NCBI RefSeq assembly: GCF_001953305.1
Contig: NZ_MTFE01000010.1
Coordinates: 1,862,715 to 1,926,714, forward strand
DNA from: Cnuella takakiae
GTDB taxonomy: Bacteria; Bacteroidota; Bacteroidia; Chitinophagales; Chitinophagaceae
DNA: 64,000 nt
Direction of reading: 5' to 3'
The notes beneath the pieces were generated by a model that saw only the letters and a list, made by a program, of their open reading frames with translations, searched no databases and had not been told where the DNA came from. This document shows positions 45,406 to 54,138 of this stretch, piece after piece. Made by a program: the position numbers and the translations under genes. How positions within the stretch are numbered: the stretch's first letter is position 1; every line of letters begins with the position of its first letter.

Positions 45406-46410
45406 ATGTATACCGCCCGAAACCTTTCCCCTGCCGTCATCCTCCGATTTGCCTGGAAACCCCAGCTGGCTTTCCTGGCGCATGCCACCCTGGTCACTTT
45501 TTTGTTCGAGGTGGCCGGTTTTACCTTTCTGGCGCTGCCTTTTGTACCCATCAGCCTGCTGGGTACGGCGGTGGCCTTTTACGTGGGTTTTAAAAACAAC
45601 TCCTCCTACGAAAGGCTGTGGGAAGCCCGCAAACTGTGGGGCGCCATCGTTAACTACAGCCGGGCGTTTACCGTGCTGGTACTGGATTATCTGCAAGCCA
45701 GCGCCAGCATCGACAACGATACCATCCAGGAGCACCGCCGGGTGCTGGTATACCGCCATATTGCCTGGATCAATGCCCTGCGCATCCAGCTCCGCCAGCG
45801 CAGGGTGTGGGAGCATAAAGAAGATCCTTTTGTAAACATCGTTGCGGAGCAGACACCTTTTGTGAACCAGAACCTGCTGGATGAGATCAGGCAGTTTTTG
45901 CACGGGCATGAAGCCGAGCGGCTGTACAACAAAGCCAATACCGCTACCCATATCCTGCGCCAGCAAAGCGAGCACCTCCAGCGCCTGGCTGCACAGGGTT
46001 GTACCGACAGCTTCAAGCAGGTGGAACTGGGGCGGCTGCTTACCGAGCTGTACAACCAGCAGGGCGCCTGCGAGCGGATCAAAACCTATCCTTTTCCCAG
46101 GCAGTATGCCATCTTCAGCGAACTGTTTGTGTGGATACTGGCCCTGGTGCTGCCCTTCGGGCTGGTGGGCGAAATGGCCAGGATCGATCACAATTTTGTA
46201 TGGCTCACCATACCCATGAGCGTGCTCATTTCCTGGATCTTTTACGTGATGGAAGTGGTGGGCGACCGGAGTGAAAATCCTTTTGAAAACAGCATCAATG
46301 ATATCCCCATGACGGCTATTTGCCGCACCATTGAAATAGATTTGCGCGAAATGCTGGGCGAAAAAGATGTGCCCGGCAAGATTTATCCTGTAGAAAATAT
46401 CCTGATGTAA
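45406..46410 (+). CDS. Bestrophin-like chloride channel (UPF0187)
   Basis: This 334-aa integral membrane protein matches the bacterial bestrophin family: LSPAVILRFAWKPQLAFLAHATLVTFLFE, LGTAVAFYVGFKNNSSYERLWEARKLWGAIVNYSR, and the late FVWILALVLPFGLVGEM and GDRSENPFENSINDIPMTAICRTIEIDLREMLG. Such proteins form pentameric anion or cation channels (family knowledge). ATG 45406 is preferred over an open frame from 45337. The next gene starts about 20-56 bp downstream, suggesting an operon. Confidence 0.9.
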   Translation: MYTARNLSPAVILRFAWKPQLAFLAHATLVTFLFEVAGFTFLALPFVPISLLGTAVAFYVGFKNNSSYERLWEARKLWGAIVNYSRAFTVLVLDYLQASASIDNDTIQEHRRVLVYRHIAWINALRIQLRQRRVWEHKEDPFVNIVAEQTPFVNQNLLDEIRQFLHGHEAERLYNKANTATHILRQQSEHLQRLAAQGCTDSFKQVELGRLLTELYNQQGACERIKTYPFPRQYAIFSELFVWILALVLPFGLVGEMARIDHNFVWLTIPMSVLISWIFYVMEVVGDRSENPFENSINDIPMTAICRTIEIDLREMLGEKDVPGKIYPVENILM

Positions 46411-46429
46411 ATGCAGCAATCGGGTTCCT

Positions 46430-47239
46430 GTGTTGCTGCTCCTTGCTAACCACAAACAAACTGATTTGCGCCGATTTTTACCCCTGATCCATAAGACCCT
46501 TGCAGCCTTGATATTGTGTGTGGCAGCAAGTAATGCCAGGGCCCAGATCATCAACATCGAAAACTCGCGCATCCATTCGGATACTACCGGGTGGACGGGT
46601 TCGCTGGGTACCACTTTTACTTTTACAAAAAACGTTCAGGAAATCATCAACCTGGATGCAACCATGCACCTGCAGTACAAAACGGCAAAGGACCTGTACT
46701 TGCTGTTGGGCAATTACAATTTGCTGCGGGGCAATGCCCAGACCCTTTCCAACAACATGTTTTACCACCTGCGCTACAACCGCAAGCTGAACGAAGTACT
46801 GCGGTGGGAAGCCTTTACCCAGTGGCAGCAAAACACCGTCACCAATATCGACCTGCGGGCCCTCTTTGGCACCGGGCCCCGGTTCAAGCTGCACGAAAGC
46901 CCAAAGCTGCGGCTGTACGCGGCCTCGCTGGTGATGTTTGAACACGAGCGGGAGCGGAGTCCCGAGGTGATTCACGACGACTGGCGCGGCGATTTCTACG
47001 CAAGCTTTACCTGGCAGCCCAGCGAGCCGCTCACCATTACCAGCACCACTTTTTACCAGCCTCTGGTCAACCGGTTGAACGATTTCAGGGTGCTCAACCA
47101 GCTTACGCTGAACGTAAAGGCTACCCGTCATTTTACCATTACCACCAACTGGAGCTACCTGTACGATGCACAGCCGGCTGCAGGTACGCCAAGGATCAAC
47201 TATAGTGTGAGCAATGGTTTTGTGTATAAGTTCAAGTAA
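46430..47239 (+). CDS. DUF481-like outer-membrane beta-barrel protein
   Basis: This protein of up to 269 aa has a signal peptide (LAALILCVAASNARAQ). The mature part has regular amphipathic beta strands with YdiY/DUF481 features: TTGWTGSLGTTFTFTKNVQEIINLDATMHLQYKT, LLRGNAQTLSNNMFYHLRYNRKL, WEAFTQWQQNTVTNIDLRALFGTGPRFKL. It ends in YSVSNGFVYKFK. The start is uncertain: GTG 46430 and TTG 46466 (giving a compact signal peptide) are both possible, and no ATG fits. Its role is unknown; it probably shares a transcript with the bestrophin gene. Confidence 0.75.
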   Translation: MLLLLANHKQTDLRRFLPLIHKTLAALILCVAASNARAQIINIENSRIHSDTTGWTGSLGTTFTFTKNVQEIINLDATMHLQYKTAKDLYLLLGNYNLLRGNAQTLSNNMFYHLRYNRKLNEVLRWEAFTQWQQNTVTNIDLRALFGTGPRFKLHESPKLRLYAASLVMFEHERERSPEVIHDDWRGDFYASFTWQPSEPLTITSTTFYQPLVNRLNDFRVLNQLTLNVKATRHFTITTNWSYLYDAQPAAGTPRINYSVSNGFVYKFK

Positions 47240-47281
47240 TGGCAAAAGGGAAAGGGATTGGTTAGCAGGAATGTTTTATAT

Positions 47282-47353
47282 AAGTCAAAAGACTAAAGAA
47301 TAAGTGCCAGAAGCGCTATCCCCCTTTTGAATTCTACTTTTGCCTTTTGACTT
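47282..47353. repeat. AAGTCAAAAG inverted repeat element
   Basis: AAGTCAAAAG (47282-47291) and CTTTTGACTT (47344-47353) are exact reverse complements, separated by 52 nt, in the gap upstream of the YjbQ-like gene. The words resemble those at 15228-15275. Confidence 0.65.
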
Positions 47354-47388
47354 CCGCAGTAACCTTCATCAACAGAATAACAGCCATC

Positions 47389-47811
47389 ATGCAGATCTTC
47401 CAGCAACAAATACAGATACCCGAACAGCGGAGGGGCTTTCACCTGATCACGCCTGTGGTGTTGCGTGCCTTGCCGCAGATTGCACAAATCAACACGGGTA
47501 TGTGCCAGGTATTTATCCAGCACACTTCGGCATCGCTCACCATCAACGAGAATGCAGACCCTACGGTGCGGCAGGACTTTGAAATGTTTTTCAACAAGAC
47601 GGTGCGGGAAAACGATCCCGATTACAAACACGATTATGAAGGATCGGATGATATGCCGGCACACCTGAAGGCCTCCCTGCTGGGCAGCTCAGTGATGATT
47701 CCCATTCACCGGGGTAAGCTGGCTTTAGGCACCTGGCAAGGTCTGTACCTCTGCGAGCACCGCGATAGGGGCGGGGCCCGCAGCCTGGTGATTACTGCAT
47801 GGGGTGTTTAG
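47389..47811 (+). CDS. YjbQ family protein
   Basis: This 140-aa protein belongs to the YjbQ/UPF0047 family, some members of which show thiamine-phosphate synthase activity when assayed (family knowledge; physiological role unclear). Conserved motifs are CQVFIQHTSASLTINENADPTVRQDFE, DDMPAHLKASLLGSSVMIPI and GTWQGLYLCEHRDRGGARSLVIT. The ATG at 47389 gives the canonical start; the frame is open from 47347. Confidence 0.92.
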   Translation: MQIFQQQIQIPEQRRGFHLITPVVLRALPQIAQINTGMCQVFIQHTSASLTINENADPTVRQDFEMFFNKTVRENDPDYKHDYEGSDDMPAHLKASLLGSSVMIPIHRGKLALGTWQGLYLCEHRDRGGARSLVITAWGV

Positions 47812-47816
47812 GTGGA

Positions 47817-47916
47817 GGTATTGGGAATTAGGTATTGGGTATTTGCCAATCACCAATCACCAATCACCATTCACCATTCACCATTCACCAATACCTAATA
47901 CCCAATTCCCAATACC
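47817..47916. repeat. AATCACC/ATTCACC tandem words inside a 13-bp inverted repeat
   Basis: GGTATTGGGAATT (47817-47829) is the exact reverse complement of AATTCCCAATACC (47904-47916). The loop is a tandem of 7-nt words: AATCACC three times, then ATTCACC three times. The element extends slightly beyond the arms with TACCCAATTCCC. It separates YjbQ from the glycosylase gene; the glycosylase frame is open through it, which could mislead gene callers. Confidence 0.85.
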
Positions 47917-47956
47917 CAATTCCCACCGGCATGGAAATTTTTACAAGCCCTACACC

Positions 47957-48703
47957 ATGCCCGAAGGCCCCGAAATAATATGGCTCAAAGAGCAGGCAAG
48001 CGTCTTTATCGGCGAGCAGGTGCAGCATGCCCGAGGCAGTACCGGTGGCTACCTGTTGGAAATGGTAGCTGGTGAAATACTACAGGAAATTAATACCCAC
48101 GGCAAGCTGATCTTCTTTCGTTTTCCTGCCTTTTTCCTGCGGATACACCTGGGGCTTTTTGGTACTTACCTGGTGGATACATCCTCCAGCCGCAAGCTGG
48201 AGCTGGAACTCGAATTTGAGTCAGGTACGCTCCGTTTTTATGCCACCGGTTGCCGGCTGCTTTTTTCCCTGCCGCCCGAATGTGCACACCATCATTTTGA
48301 TGTGTTGCATCCCGGTTTCAGCAGCGATAAAATCTTGCGAAAATTGTTGCTGAAACCGGATGTCCTGATCTGCGATGCGCTTTTGGACCAGCAGCTTTTT
48401 GCAGGCATGGGCAATGGACTAAAAAATGAAGTGTTGTACCGCCGGCAGGTGCATCCGCTGAGTGTGGTGGGCGAAATGCCACAACCTGTTTTGCGCAGCC
48501 TTGTTGCAGCTGCTGTGGCCCAAAGCGAATTGTACCTGGAGCATTTACGCGAAGGGCACTTACCGGAATACTGGCTGGCCTACCGCAAAGAGAGCTGTGC
48601 CCGCGATGGGCTGCCCTTGCGCCGCGAGAAGCTGGGCAGAACCGCCCGATCCTGTTATTACTGCGAAGCCTGCCAGCAACTGTATGCTGCCACCAGCTGG
48701 TGA
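47957..48703 (+). CDS. Fpg/Nei-like DNA glycosylase
   Basis: This 248-aa protein resembles bifunctional formamidopyrimidine-DNA glycosylases, which excise oxidised bases. It starts MPEGPEI, so the catalytic Pro2 and Glu3 are present after Met removal. INTHGKLIFFRF contains the conserved DNA-binding lysine, and LLDQQLFAGMGNGLKNEVLYRRQVHPLS matches the H2TH region. The C-terminal zinc finger is unusual: Cys214 is followed by Asp217 (CARD) instead of a second Cys, then Cys236 and Cys239 (CEAC), with an extra Cys233. The start at 47957 is fixed by the Pro-Glu requirement; the open frame from 47804 runs through a repeat. Confidence 0.88.
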   Translation: MPEGPEIIWLKEQASVFIGEQVQHARGSTGGYLLEMVAGEILQEINTHGKLIFFRFPAFFLRIHLGLFGTYLVDTSSSRKLELELEFESGTLRFYATGCRLLFSLPPECAHHHFDVLHPGFSSDKILRKLLLKPDVLICDALLDQQLFAGMGNGLKNEVLYRRQVHPLSVVGEMPQPVLRSLVAAAVAQSELYLEHLREGHLPEYWLAYRKESCARDGLPLRREKLGRTARSCYYCEACQQLYAATSW

Positions 48704-48815
48704 ATACCGGGTGCTATTCCCGCTCAGCCTTAACCAAAGCCTCAACTTCTTACCGCGCCATGGCACGGTATCTGAATGATTTGCTGCATTCATTTTCCAT
48801 AAAAAGCAGAAAACA

Positions 48816-49703
48816 ATGGCAGCAAATAACAACATGCAGAACCCGGTTGAAAAACATCCACAACCGCCTTACCCGGTTACCGACCAGTCGGTGCCCGGTA
48901 CCGAAAAGGAGATGACCCCACAGGCCGACCACGGCGAAAAAACCTATAAAGGCTCCGGCAGGCTCAGTGGCCGCAGGGCGGTGATTACCGGCGGCGACTC
49001 GGGTATTGGCCGCGCCGTAGCCATCGCCTATGCCCGCGAGGGCGCCGATGTGCTGATCTCTTACCTCAACGAGCATGAAGATGCCGAAGAAACTGCCCGT
49101 TGGGTACGGGAGGCCGGCCGCAAAGCCGTGCTGGTGCCCGGCGATATACAGGAAGAAGCACACTGCCAGGCTATCATCGATAAAGCGGTGCAGGAACTGG
49201 GCGGTATCGATATACTGGTGAACAATGCGGCCTTCCAGATGACCCACGACACCATACAGGAGTTCAGCACCGAAGAGTGGGACCGTACTTTCCGTACCAA
49301 TGTGTACGCCATGTTTTACCTGTGCAAGTTTGCCGAGCCCCACCTCAAGCCGGGTAGTTCGGTGATCAATACTACATCCGTGCAGGCCTACAAGCCTTCG
49401 CCCAACCTGCTGGCCTATGCACCTACCAAGGGCGCCATTCAAAACTTTACTTCCGCCCTGGGGCAGATGTGGGGCGAAAAAGGCATCCGGGTAAACTGCG
49501 TGGCACCCGGCCCCATCTGGACACCGCTGATCCCCAGCACCATGCCCGAAGAGAAAGTGAAAAACTTTGGTGGCGACACGGCCCTGCAGCGTGCCGGACA
49601 GCCCGCCGAACTGGCGGGTGCTTATGTGCTGCTGGCCTCGGATGAAGGCAGCTATATGAGTTGCTCTACCATCCAGGTAACGGGCGGCACACCAACCATT
49701 TAA
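48816..49703 (+). CDS. SDR family oxidoreductase (general-stress type)
   Basis: This 295-aa NAD(P)-dependent short-chain dehydrogenase has a ~50-residue N-terminal extension rich in Pro/Gln/His, like the YghA/GsiB-linked stress SDRs. The dinucleotide motif TGGDSGIGRAVA, NNAA, and the catalytic Tyr201-x-x-x-Lys205 (YAPTK) are intact. The C-terminal GSYMSCSTIQVTGG is family-typical. Substrate unknown. It is in a stretch of independently oriented stress-type enzymes. Confidence 0.93.
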   Translation: MAANNNMQNPVEKHPQPPYPVTDQSVPGTEKEMTPQADHGEKTYKGSGRLSGRRAVITGGDSGIGRAVAIAYAREGADVLISYLNEHEDAEETARWVREAGRKAVLVPGDIQEEAHCQAIIDKAVQELGGIDILVNNAAFQMTHDTIQEFSTEEWDRTFRTNVYAMFYLCKFAEPHLKPGSSVINTTSVQAYKPSPNLLAYAPTKGAIQNFTSALGQMWGEKGIRVNCVAPGPIWTPLIPSTMPEEKVKNFGGDTALQRAGQPAELAGAYVLLASDEGSYMSCSTIQVTGGTPTI

Positions 49704-49854
49704 GCAATACCGAAATTTCAGTTGATAAACACGAAGGCGCATAAAGGGATAGAGCGATCTGTTTCCCGGGTGTGTACTTCGTGTTTTTTATGCATAGAGG
49801 TGCTTGCTTTAAAACCCCTTTTATAAACAGTCCTATCTTGCCTGGAAAGCAATT

Positions 49855-49918
49855 GGACCACGGACGACAGACCACCAATAGATTTCACCAGTGGTCTGTC
49901 GTCTGTCGTCCGTGGTCC
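49855..49918. repeat. GGACCACGGACGAC inverted repeat with a one-unit length difference
   Basis: The left arm (49855-49875) and right arm (49891-49918) are reverse complements except that the right arm carries one extra 7-nt unit (GTCGTCT). This suggests slippage of word units. It lies just upstream of the quinone oxidoreductase start; the upstream open frame passes through it. Confidence 0.8.
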
Positions 49919-49942
49919 TCTCTCAAATTTATTTGCTCCCTT

Positions 49943-50974
49943 ATGATCCAACGGCAAGTGTACCGTATGCCCCACGCAGGCGCCATTCACAGCCTGAAGC
50001 TGCAACAGGAGCCTTTAGATGTACCCGGTGTGGGCGAGGTTTGCGTGGCGGTACATGCCATCGGGCTCAACTTCGCCGACATCTTTGCCATGCAGGGATT
50101 GTACAAGGCCACGCCAAAAGGCAGCTTTATTCCGGGGCTTGAGTTTGCCGGCGAAATCATTGGTGTTGGCCCAGGAGCGGGTGCCTGGCAGGTAGGCGAC
50201 CGCGTGATGGGGGCTACCAAATTTGGCGGCTATGTGTCGCACCTAAATATCGATCACCGATATTTAGTGCCTTTGCCCGCAAGGTGGAGTTTTGCGCAAG
50301 GGGCAGGTTTTATTGTGCAGGGACTTACTGCCTATTATGCCCTTACCCACCTGGGCAACCTGCAACAGGGCGCTGCCGTTTTGATCCATAGTGCGGCAGG
50401 CGGCGTGGGCATTATGGCCAACCGCATTTGCAAAAAATATGGCGCTTATACCATCGGTACCGTGGGTAGCCCATCCAAGCAAGATTTTCTGAAGGCAGAG
50501 GAAGGTTATGACGCAGTAATTGTACGGGGTAAGGATTTTCCCCAGCAACTGGCGCAGGCACTTGCCGGCAGGCCGCTGTCCCTCGTTATGGAATGCATTG
50601 GAGGCGACATCCTGAAGCAAAGCTGGGAGGCTATGGCGCCCCTGGGCAGGATGGTAGCCTATGGCAGTGCCAGCTTTACCAGCCATGGCAGCAGGCCCAA
50701 CTACCTGCAACTATATTGGCGCTACCTGCGCCGCCCTAAAATCGACCCGCTGAACCTGCCTTCGCAAAACAAAAGCCTGATGGGGTTCAACCTGATTTTT
50801 CTGTACGAGCAAACCGAAATGATGCACGCCATCCTTGCGGAGCTGCAGGCCTTGCAACTAGCGCCGCAGCACATCGGGCATGTGTTTGCGTTTGCACAAA
50901 TGCACGATGCCATCCGGCTGTTTCAGCAGGGGAAAACGGTAGGTAAGGTGGTGGTGCAGGTGGCCCACAAATGA
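49943..50974 (+). CDS. Zinc-independent quinone oxidoreductase (MDR superfamily)
   Basis: This 343-aa NADPH-dependent oxidoreductase is of the QOR/synaptic-vesicle-protein VAT-1 type: GEVCVAVHAIGLNFADIFAMQGLY, FIPGLEFAGEIIGVGPG, VGDRVMG, and the nucleotide-binding VLIHSAAGGVGIMANRICKKYGA. The catalytic zinc ligands of classical alcohol dehydrogenases are absent, as expected. It would reduce quinones or alkenals by one or two electrons (family knowledge). ATG 49943 was chosen; the frame from 49772 runs through the repeat at 49855-49918. Confidence 0.9.
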   Translation: MIQRQVYRMPHAGAIHSLKLQQEPLDVPGVGEVCVAVHAIGLNFADIFAMQGLYKATPKGSFIPGLEFAGEIIGVGPGAGAWQVGDRVMGATKFGGYVSHLNIDHRYLVPLPARWSFAQGAGFIVQGLTAYYALTHLGNLQQGAAVLIHSAAGGVGIMANRICKKYGAYTIGTVGSPSKQDFLKAEEGYDAVIVRGKDFPQQLAQALAGRPLSLVMECIGGDILKQSWEAMAPLGRMVAYGSASFTSHGSRPNYLQLYWRYLRRPKIDPLNLPSQNKSLMGFNLIFLYEQTEMMHAILAELQALQLAPQHIGHVFAFAQMHDAIRLFQQGKTVGKVVVQVAHK

Positions 50975-51024
50975 ACAACTGCAAATACATGTGAATTTGT
51001 TTATATTTCGTCAGCGCCAAACTG

Positions 51025-54000
51025 ATGTCTGTACACAAATGCACCCTTGTTATATTCTTCTTGCTGTATTGCATGCTTGCCCTGGGGCAGCTTCCGGAAC
51101 GCTATGCTTTTACCCATTACGGCCTGCGCGACGGCCTTGCCTCCAATATTGTAAACAACCTGGTGCAGGACCGGAATGGATATATCTGGCTGTCCACCAG
51201 TAATGGGTTGCAACGTTTTGATGGCAACAAATTCATCACCTTCCACCACGATCCTGCGCAGCCCGCATCCCTGCCTTACGATGAAGTGGCACATGTATAC
51301 CTCGATCCGGAAGGAACCCTTTGGGTGATCACCGTTGATAACAAAGTAGGCCAATTCGATACCCGTACTTTCCGCTACCGCGAAACGCCGATCCGCAACT
51401 GGCACAGCGAAAACGTGTATGTCGACAAGACCTTTCTATCTACCGGCGACGGCAGGCTTTTGCTGTTTATAAAAAAGACCAATAAGCTTTTTGAATGGCG
51501 CCCGGCAAAGCAGGATTTTGTTCCTTCTAAAGCCGTACCCATCCCTGCAGGGTGGAAGGTGAACCACCTGATGCAGGACCGGAAGAGCCATCGTTTTTAC
51601 CTGGCCACCGATTCTGGTTTTGTGGCTTTTGATAGGGCCCAAAAGCAGGTAGCCTTTCACCGCAATAATCCGCTACATGACCCGCTGATTGCCGCATATG
51701 GCCATGAGCGTTTTGTCAATTACCTTTTTATCGATTCCAGAAGCCGGATATTTTTTGAGCAGTGGCCAAAAAGCGAAAAACATCCCTTGTTGCAAGTGTA
51801 CGATCCGGCAACCGGGCAGCGCAGCAAACACCAGTTGCACGAATCTTTCGGCTTGGGTTACCACCAGATCACCGCCTTGCTGCAACAGCAAAGTGGCCGG
51901 TTGTGGGTGTATGGTCGTCCTTTTTTGGCCACTTATGCCCAAAGCAAACAGCCCATACAGTTTCTGAAAAAGGATTATAGCAAGGAGCACGATCTGAAGT
52001 TCAACCAGGTGTTCTCCATGTTTGAAGACCGGCAGCAAAATATCTGGCTGTGCACCGACAATGGCGTGTACCAGTTCAACCCGGATGCGCAGTTGTTTCA
52101 CAACTATTCCCTCACCCTACCTGAGCGCAACGCGGTGGAAGGCAGGGCGCAAACGGCACTGCAATGGCCCAATGGCGACCTTTGGGTGGGCTTCCGCGAT
52201 ATGGGGCTCCACTGTTTCGATAGCCATATGCAGCCGGTACCCCTTCCCGCATCACTTGCCGCACTGGTAAAAGGAAAATCGGTTTGGGACATGCATCTGC
52301 GTAATGGCAAGCTTTGGATAGCCCTGCAGGGCGGCCAGCTGGTGGTGATGGATACCCGAAGCCATAAGGCACAACTGCTGCAGCCCGCTCCTTTTGAGAA
52401 AAGGGCCATCACGCAGATTGTTGCCGACCAGCAGGGCAACCTTTGGTTTGGCAACCAGGCCGGCAATATGGTCAAGTGGGATCAGCAGCTGGCAGGTGGT
52501 GATCCTGCAAAAGGTTTTGTTTTGTTTGCCAGGTTGGGCACGATTGAAAAAATGTTTATCGATGCAAAGGGGAGTATCTGGGTGGCGGCAGTAGGAGAGG
52601 GCCTGCTGAAAATAAACCCGCAACAAAACAGGATTGAAGCCCGCATCACCACCCGCAACCCGCCCGGCTTTCGGCTGTGGAACAACAATCCAAAAGACAT
52701 CATCCAGTACAACGACAGCATACTGGTGGTGGTGTCGGGGGCACTGAATATTATCAACTTGAATACCCTCCGTGTGGCGCATATCAGTACGGCACAGGGC
52801 CTGCCCACCAATACCATTCAAAGTGTAGCCAAAGATGCCGAAGGTCACCTGTGGTTGGGTACATTGAACGGTTTGTGTCGTGCCGATCTCTCAAAGCTTT
52901 CCTTTACTGCCTACAACCAAAGTGACGGTTTGCTCAACGAGTTGTTCAATGTGGCTGGAGCACAGGTTTTAAGCGATGGCAGGCTCCTGTTTACCTCGGC
53001 CGAAAGCTTTGTGGTATTTGATCCTGCAAGGGCGGCACTGCGCGACCCTATTGACAAGGCCCTGCTCACCGATTTCAAACTTATGAACCGTTCCCTGCCG
53101 GTAGATTCCTTGCAGGCGCTGCAGGCTGTCAAACTCCAATACAACCAGGCCAACGTGGCCATGGAATTCAGTGCCCTAAATTTCAACCAGCTTACCAAGT
53201 TGGATTATTATTACCAGTTAGAAAACTTTGATTCGGGCTGGATAAAAAGTGATGGCCGCCACCAGGCCATTTATACTTTCCTGCCCCCGGGCCAATACAA
53301 GTTTAAAGTAAAGACCCGCCATCTGTCGGGTGGTTATGGTGCTGAAAAAGTCTTTCTGACCATCCATGTTGCGCCTCCGTTCTGGAAAACCTGGTGGTTC
53401 TTTTTGCTGCTGCTGGCACTGGTAGTACTGGTGCTCTTCCTCATCGACCGGGAGCGGGTAAAACGCCTGGCGGCCCTGTACCATGTTCGCTCCGATATTG
53501 CCATGCACCTGCACCAGGATGTAAGCACAACGCTCAATAATATCAACGTGCTCAGCCAGATTGCTAAGATGAAAGCCGATAAGGACCTGGTGCGCTCCAA
53601 GGAACTGATCGATGAGATCAGCGGCAAGAGTTACAATATGATGCTGACCATGGATGAAATTCTTTGGAGCATTGACCCGGGTAACGACAGCATGCAAAAG
53701 ACGGTATTGCGCATCTACGAGTTTGCCGAAAACCTCAGGGCCAATACCGGTGTGGAGATCGACATTATTGTACATGACAAGGTAAAAGACCTGCAACTGG
53801 ACATGAAGGTGCGCCATGACTTTTTTGTGCTGTGCAAAGAAGCTTTGCATACCCTGGCACAGCACGCCAGGGGCGCCCACATCATGGTAGATATTGATTA
53901 TGTACGGTCAAAGATTTGTTTGAAAATTCTTTGCGCCGGAATTGATTGTAATGCTGAAGCAAACGGCATTCATGCTTTGCGCAGGAGTATGGAAGCACAG

Positions 54001-54081
54001 GCTTCCGAACTACATGCCCACCTCAATTTCGAAACCGGCAAACGGGATACTTCCATCATGCTTACTGTGCCGGTACGTTGA
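51025..54081 (+). CDS. Two-component propeller sensor with degenerate histidine kinase
   Basis: This 1018-aa protein has a signal peptide (about 1-22), periplasmic Reg_prop beta-propeller repeats (GLASNIVNNLVQDRNGYIWLSTSNGLQRFDG and similar), a Y_Y_Y domain (about 690-780) and one transmembrane helix (about 786-808). The cytoplasmic HisKA_3-like helix reads LHQDVSTTLNNINVLSQIAK with phospho-acceptor candidate His830. The ATPase part is poorly conserved: the N-box reads KEALHTLAQHA (His942/Thr943 where Asn is expected) and no DxGxG or GLxNM G-box is seen. It may bind ATP poorly or not at all. No response regulator gene adjoins it. Confidence 0.85.
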   Translation: MSVHKCTLVIFFLLYCMLALGQLPERYAFTHYGLRDGLASNIVNNLVQDRNGYIWLSTSNGLQRFDGNKFITFHHDPAQPASLPYDEVAHVYLDPEGTLWVITVDNKVGQFDTRTFRYRETPIRNWHSENVYVDKTFLSTGDGRLLLFIKKTNKLFEWRPAKQDFVPSKAVPIPAGWKVNHLMQDRKSHRFYLATDSGFVAFDRAQKQVAFHRNNPLHDPLIAAYGHERFVNYLFIDSRSRIFFEQWPKSEKHPLLQVYDPATGQRSKHQLHESFGLGYHQITALLQQQSGRLWVYGRPFLATYAQSKQPIQFLKKDYSKEHDLKFNQVFSMFEDRQQNIWLCTDNGVYQFNPDAQLFHNYSLTLPERNAVEGRAQTALQWPNGDLWVGFRDMGLHCFDSHMQPVPLPASLAALVKGKSVWDMHLRNGKLWIALQGGQLVVMDTRSHKAQLLQPAPFEKRAITQIVADQQGNLWFGNQAGNMVKWDQQLAGGDPAKGFVLFARLGTIEKMFIDAKGSIWVAAVGEGLLKINPQQNRIEARITTRNPPGFRLWNNNPKDIIQYNDSILVVVSGALNIINLNTLRVAHISTAQGLPTNTIQSVAKDAEGHLWLGTLNGLCRADLSKLSFTAYNQSDGLLNELFNVAGAQVLSDGRLLFTSAESFVVFDPARAALRDPIDKALLTDFKLMNRSLPVDSLQALQAVKLQYNQANVAMEFSALNFNQLTKLDYYYQLENFDSGWIKSDGRHQAIYTFLPPGQYKFKVKTRHLSGGYGAEKVFLTIHVAPPFWKTWWFFLLLLALVVLVLFLIDRERVKRLAALYHVRSDIAMHLHQDVSTTLNNINVLSQIAKMKADKDLVRSKELIDEISGKSYNMMLTMDEILWSIDPGNDSMQKTVLRIYEFAENLRANTGVEIDIIVHDKVKDLQLDMKVRHDFFVLCKEALHTLAQHARGAHIMVDIDYVRSKICLKILCAGIDCNAEANGIHALRRSMEAQASELHAHLNFETGKRDTSIMLTVPVR

Positions 54082-54093
54082 TGTATGAGCCAT

Positions 54094-54125
54094 AAAAAAG
54101 CGCAACAGTTTCGTTGCGCTTTTTT
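54094..54125. terminator. Bidirectional terminator
   Basis: AAAAAAGCGCAAC (54094-54106) and GTTGCGCTTTTTT (54113-54125) form a perfect 13-bp hairpin with A and T tracts on both sides. It serves the converging sensor and beta-barrel genes. Confidence 0.95.
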
Positions 54126-54138
54126 ATGAGTTGTTGAT

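Noticed and set aside
47840-47890. Possible CRISPR-like array of AATCACC/ATTCACC units
   Set aside because: Units are 7 nt and directly tandem, with no spacers and no cas genes; it is a word repeat.
51025-54081. Hybrid two-component (HTCS) regulator of a glycan locus
   Set aside because: There is no receiver or AraC-type output domain, so it is not a full HTCS protein.
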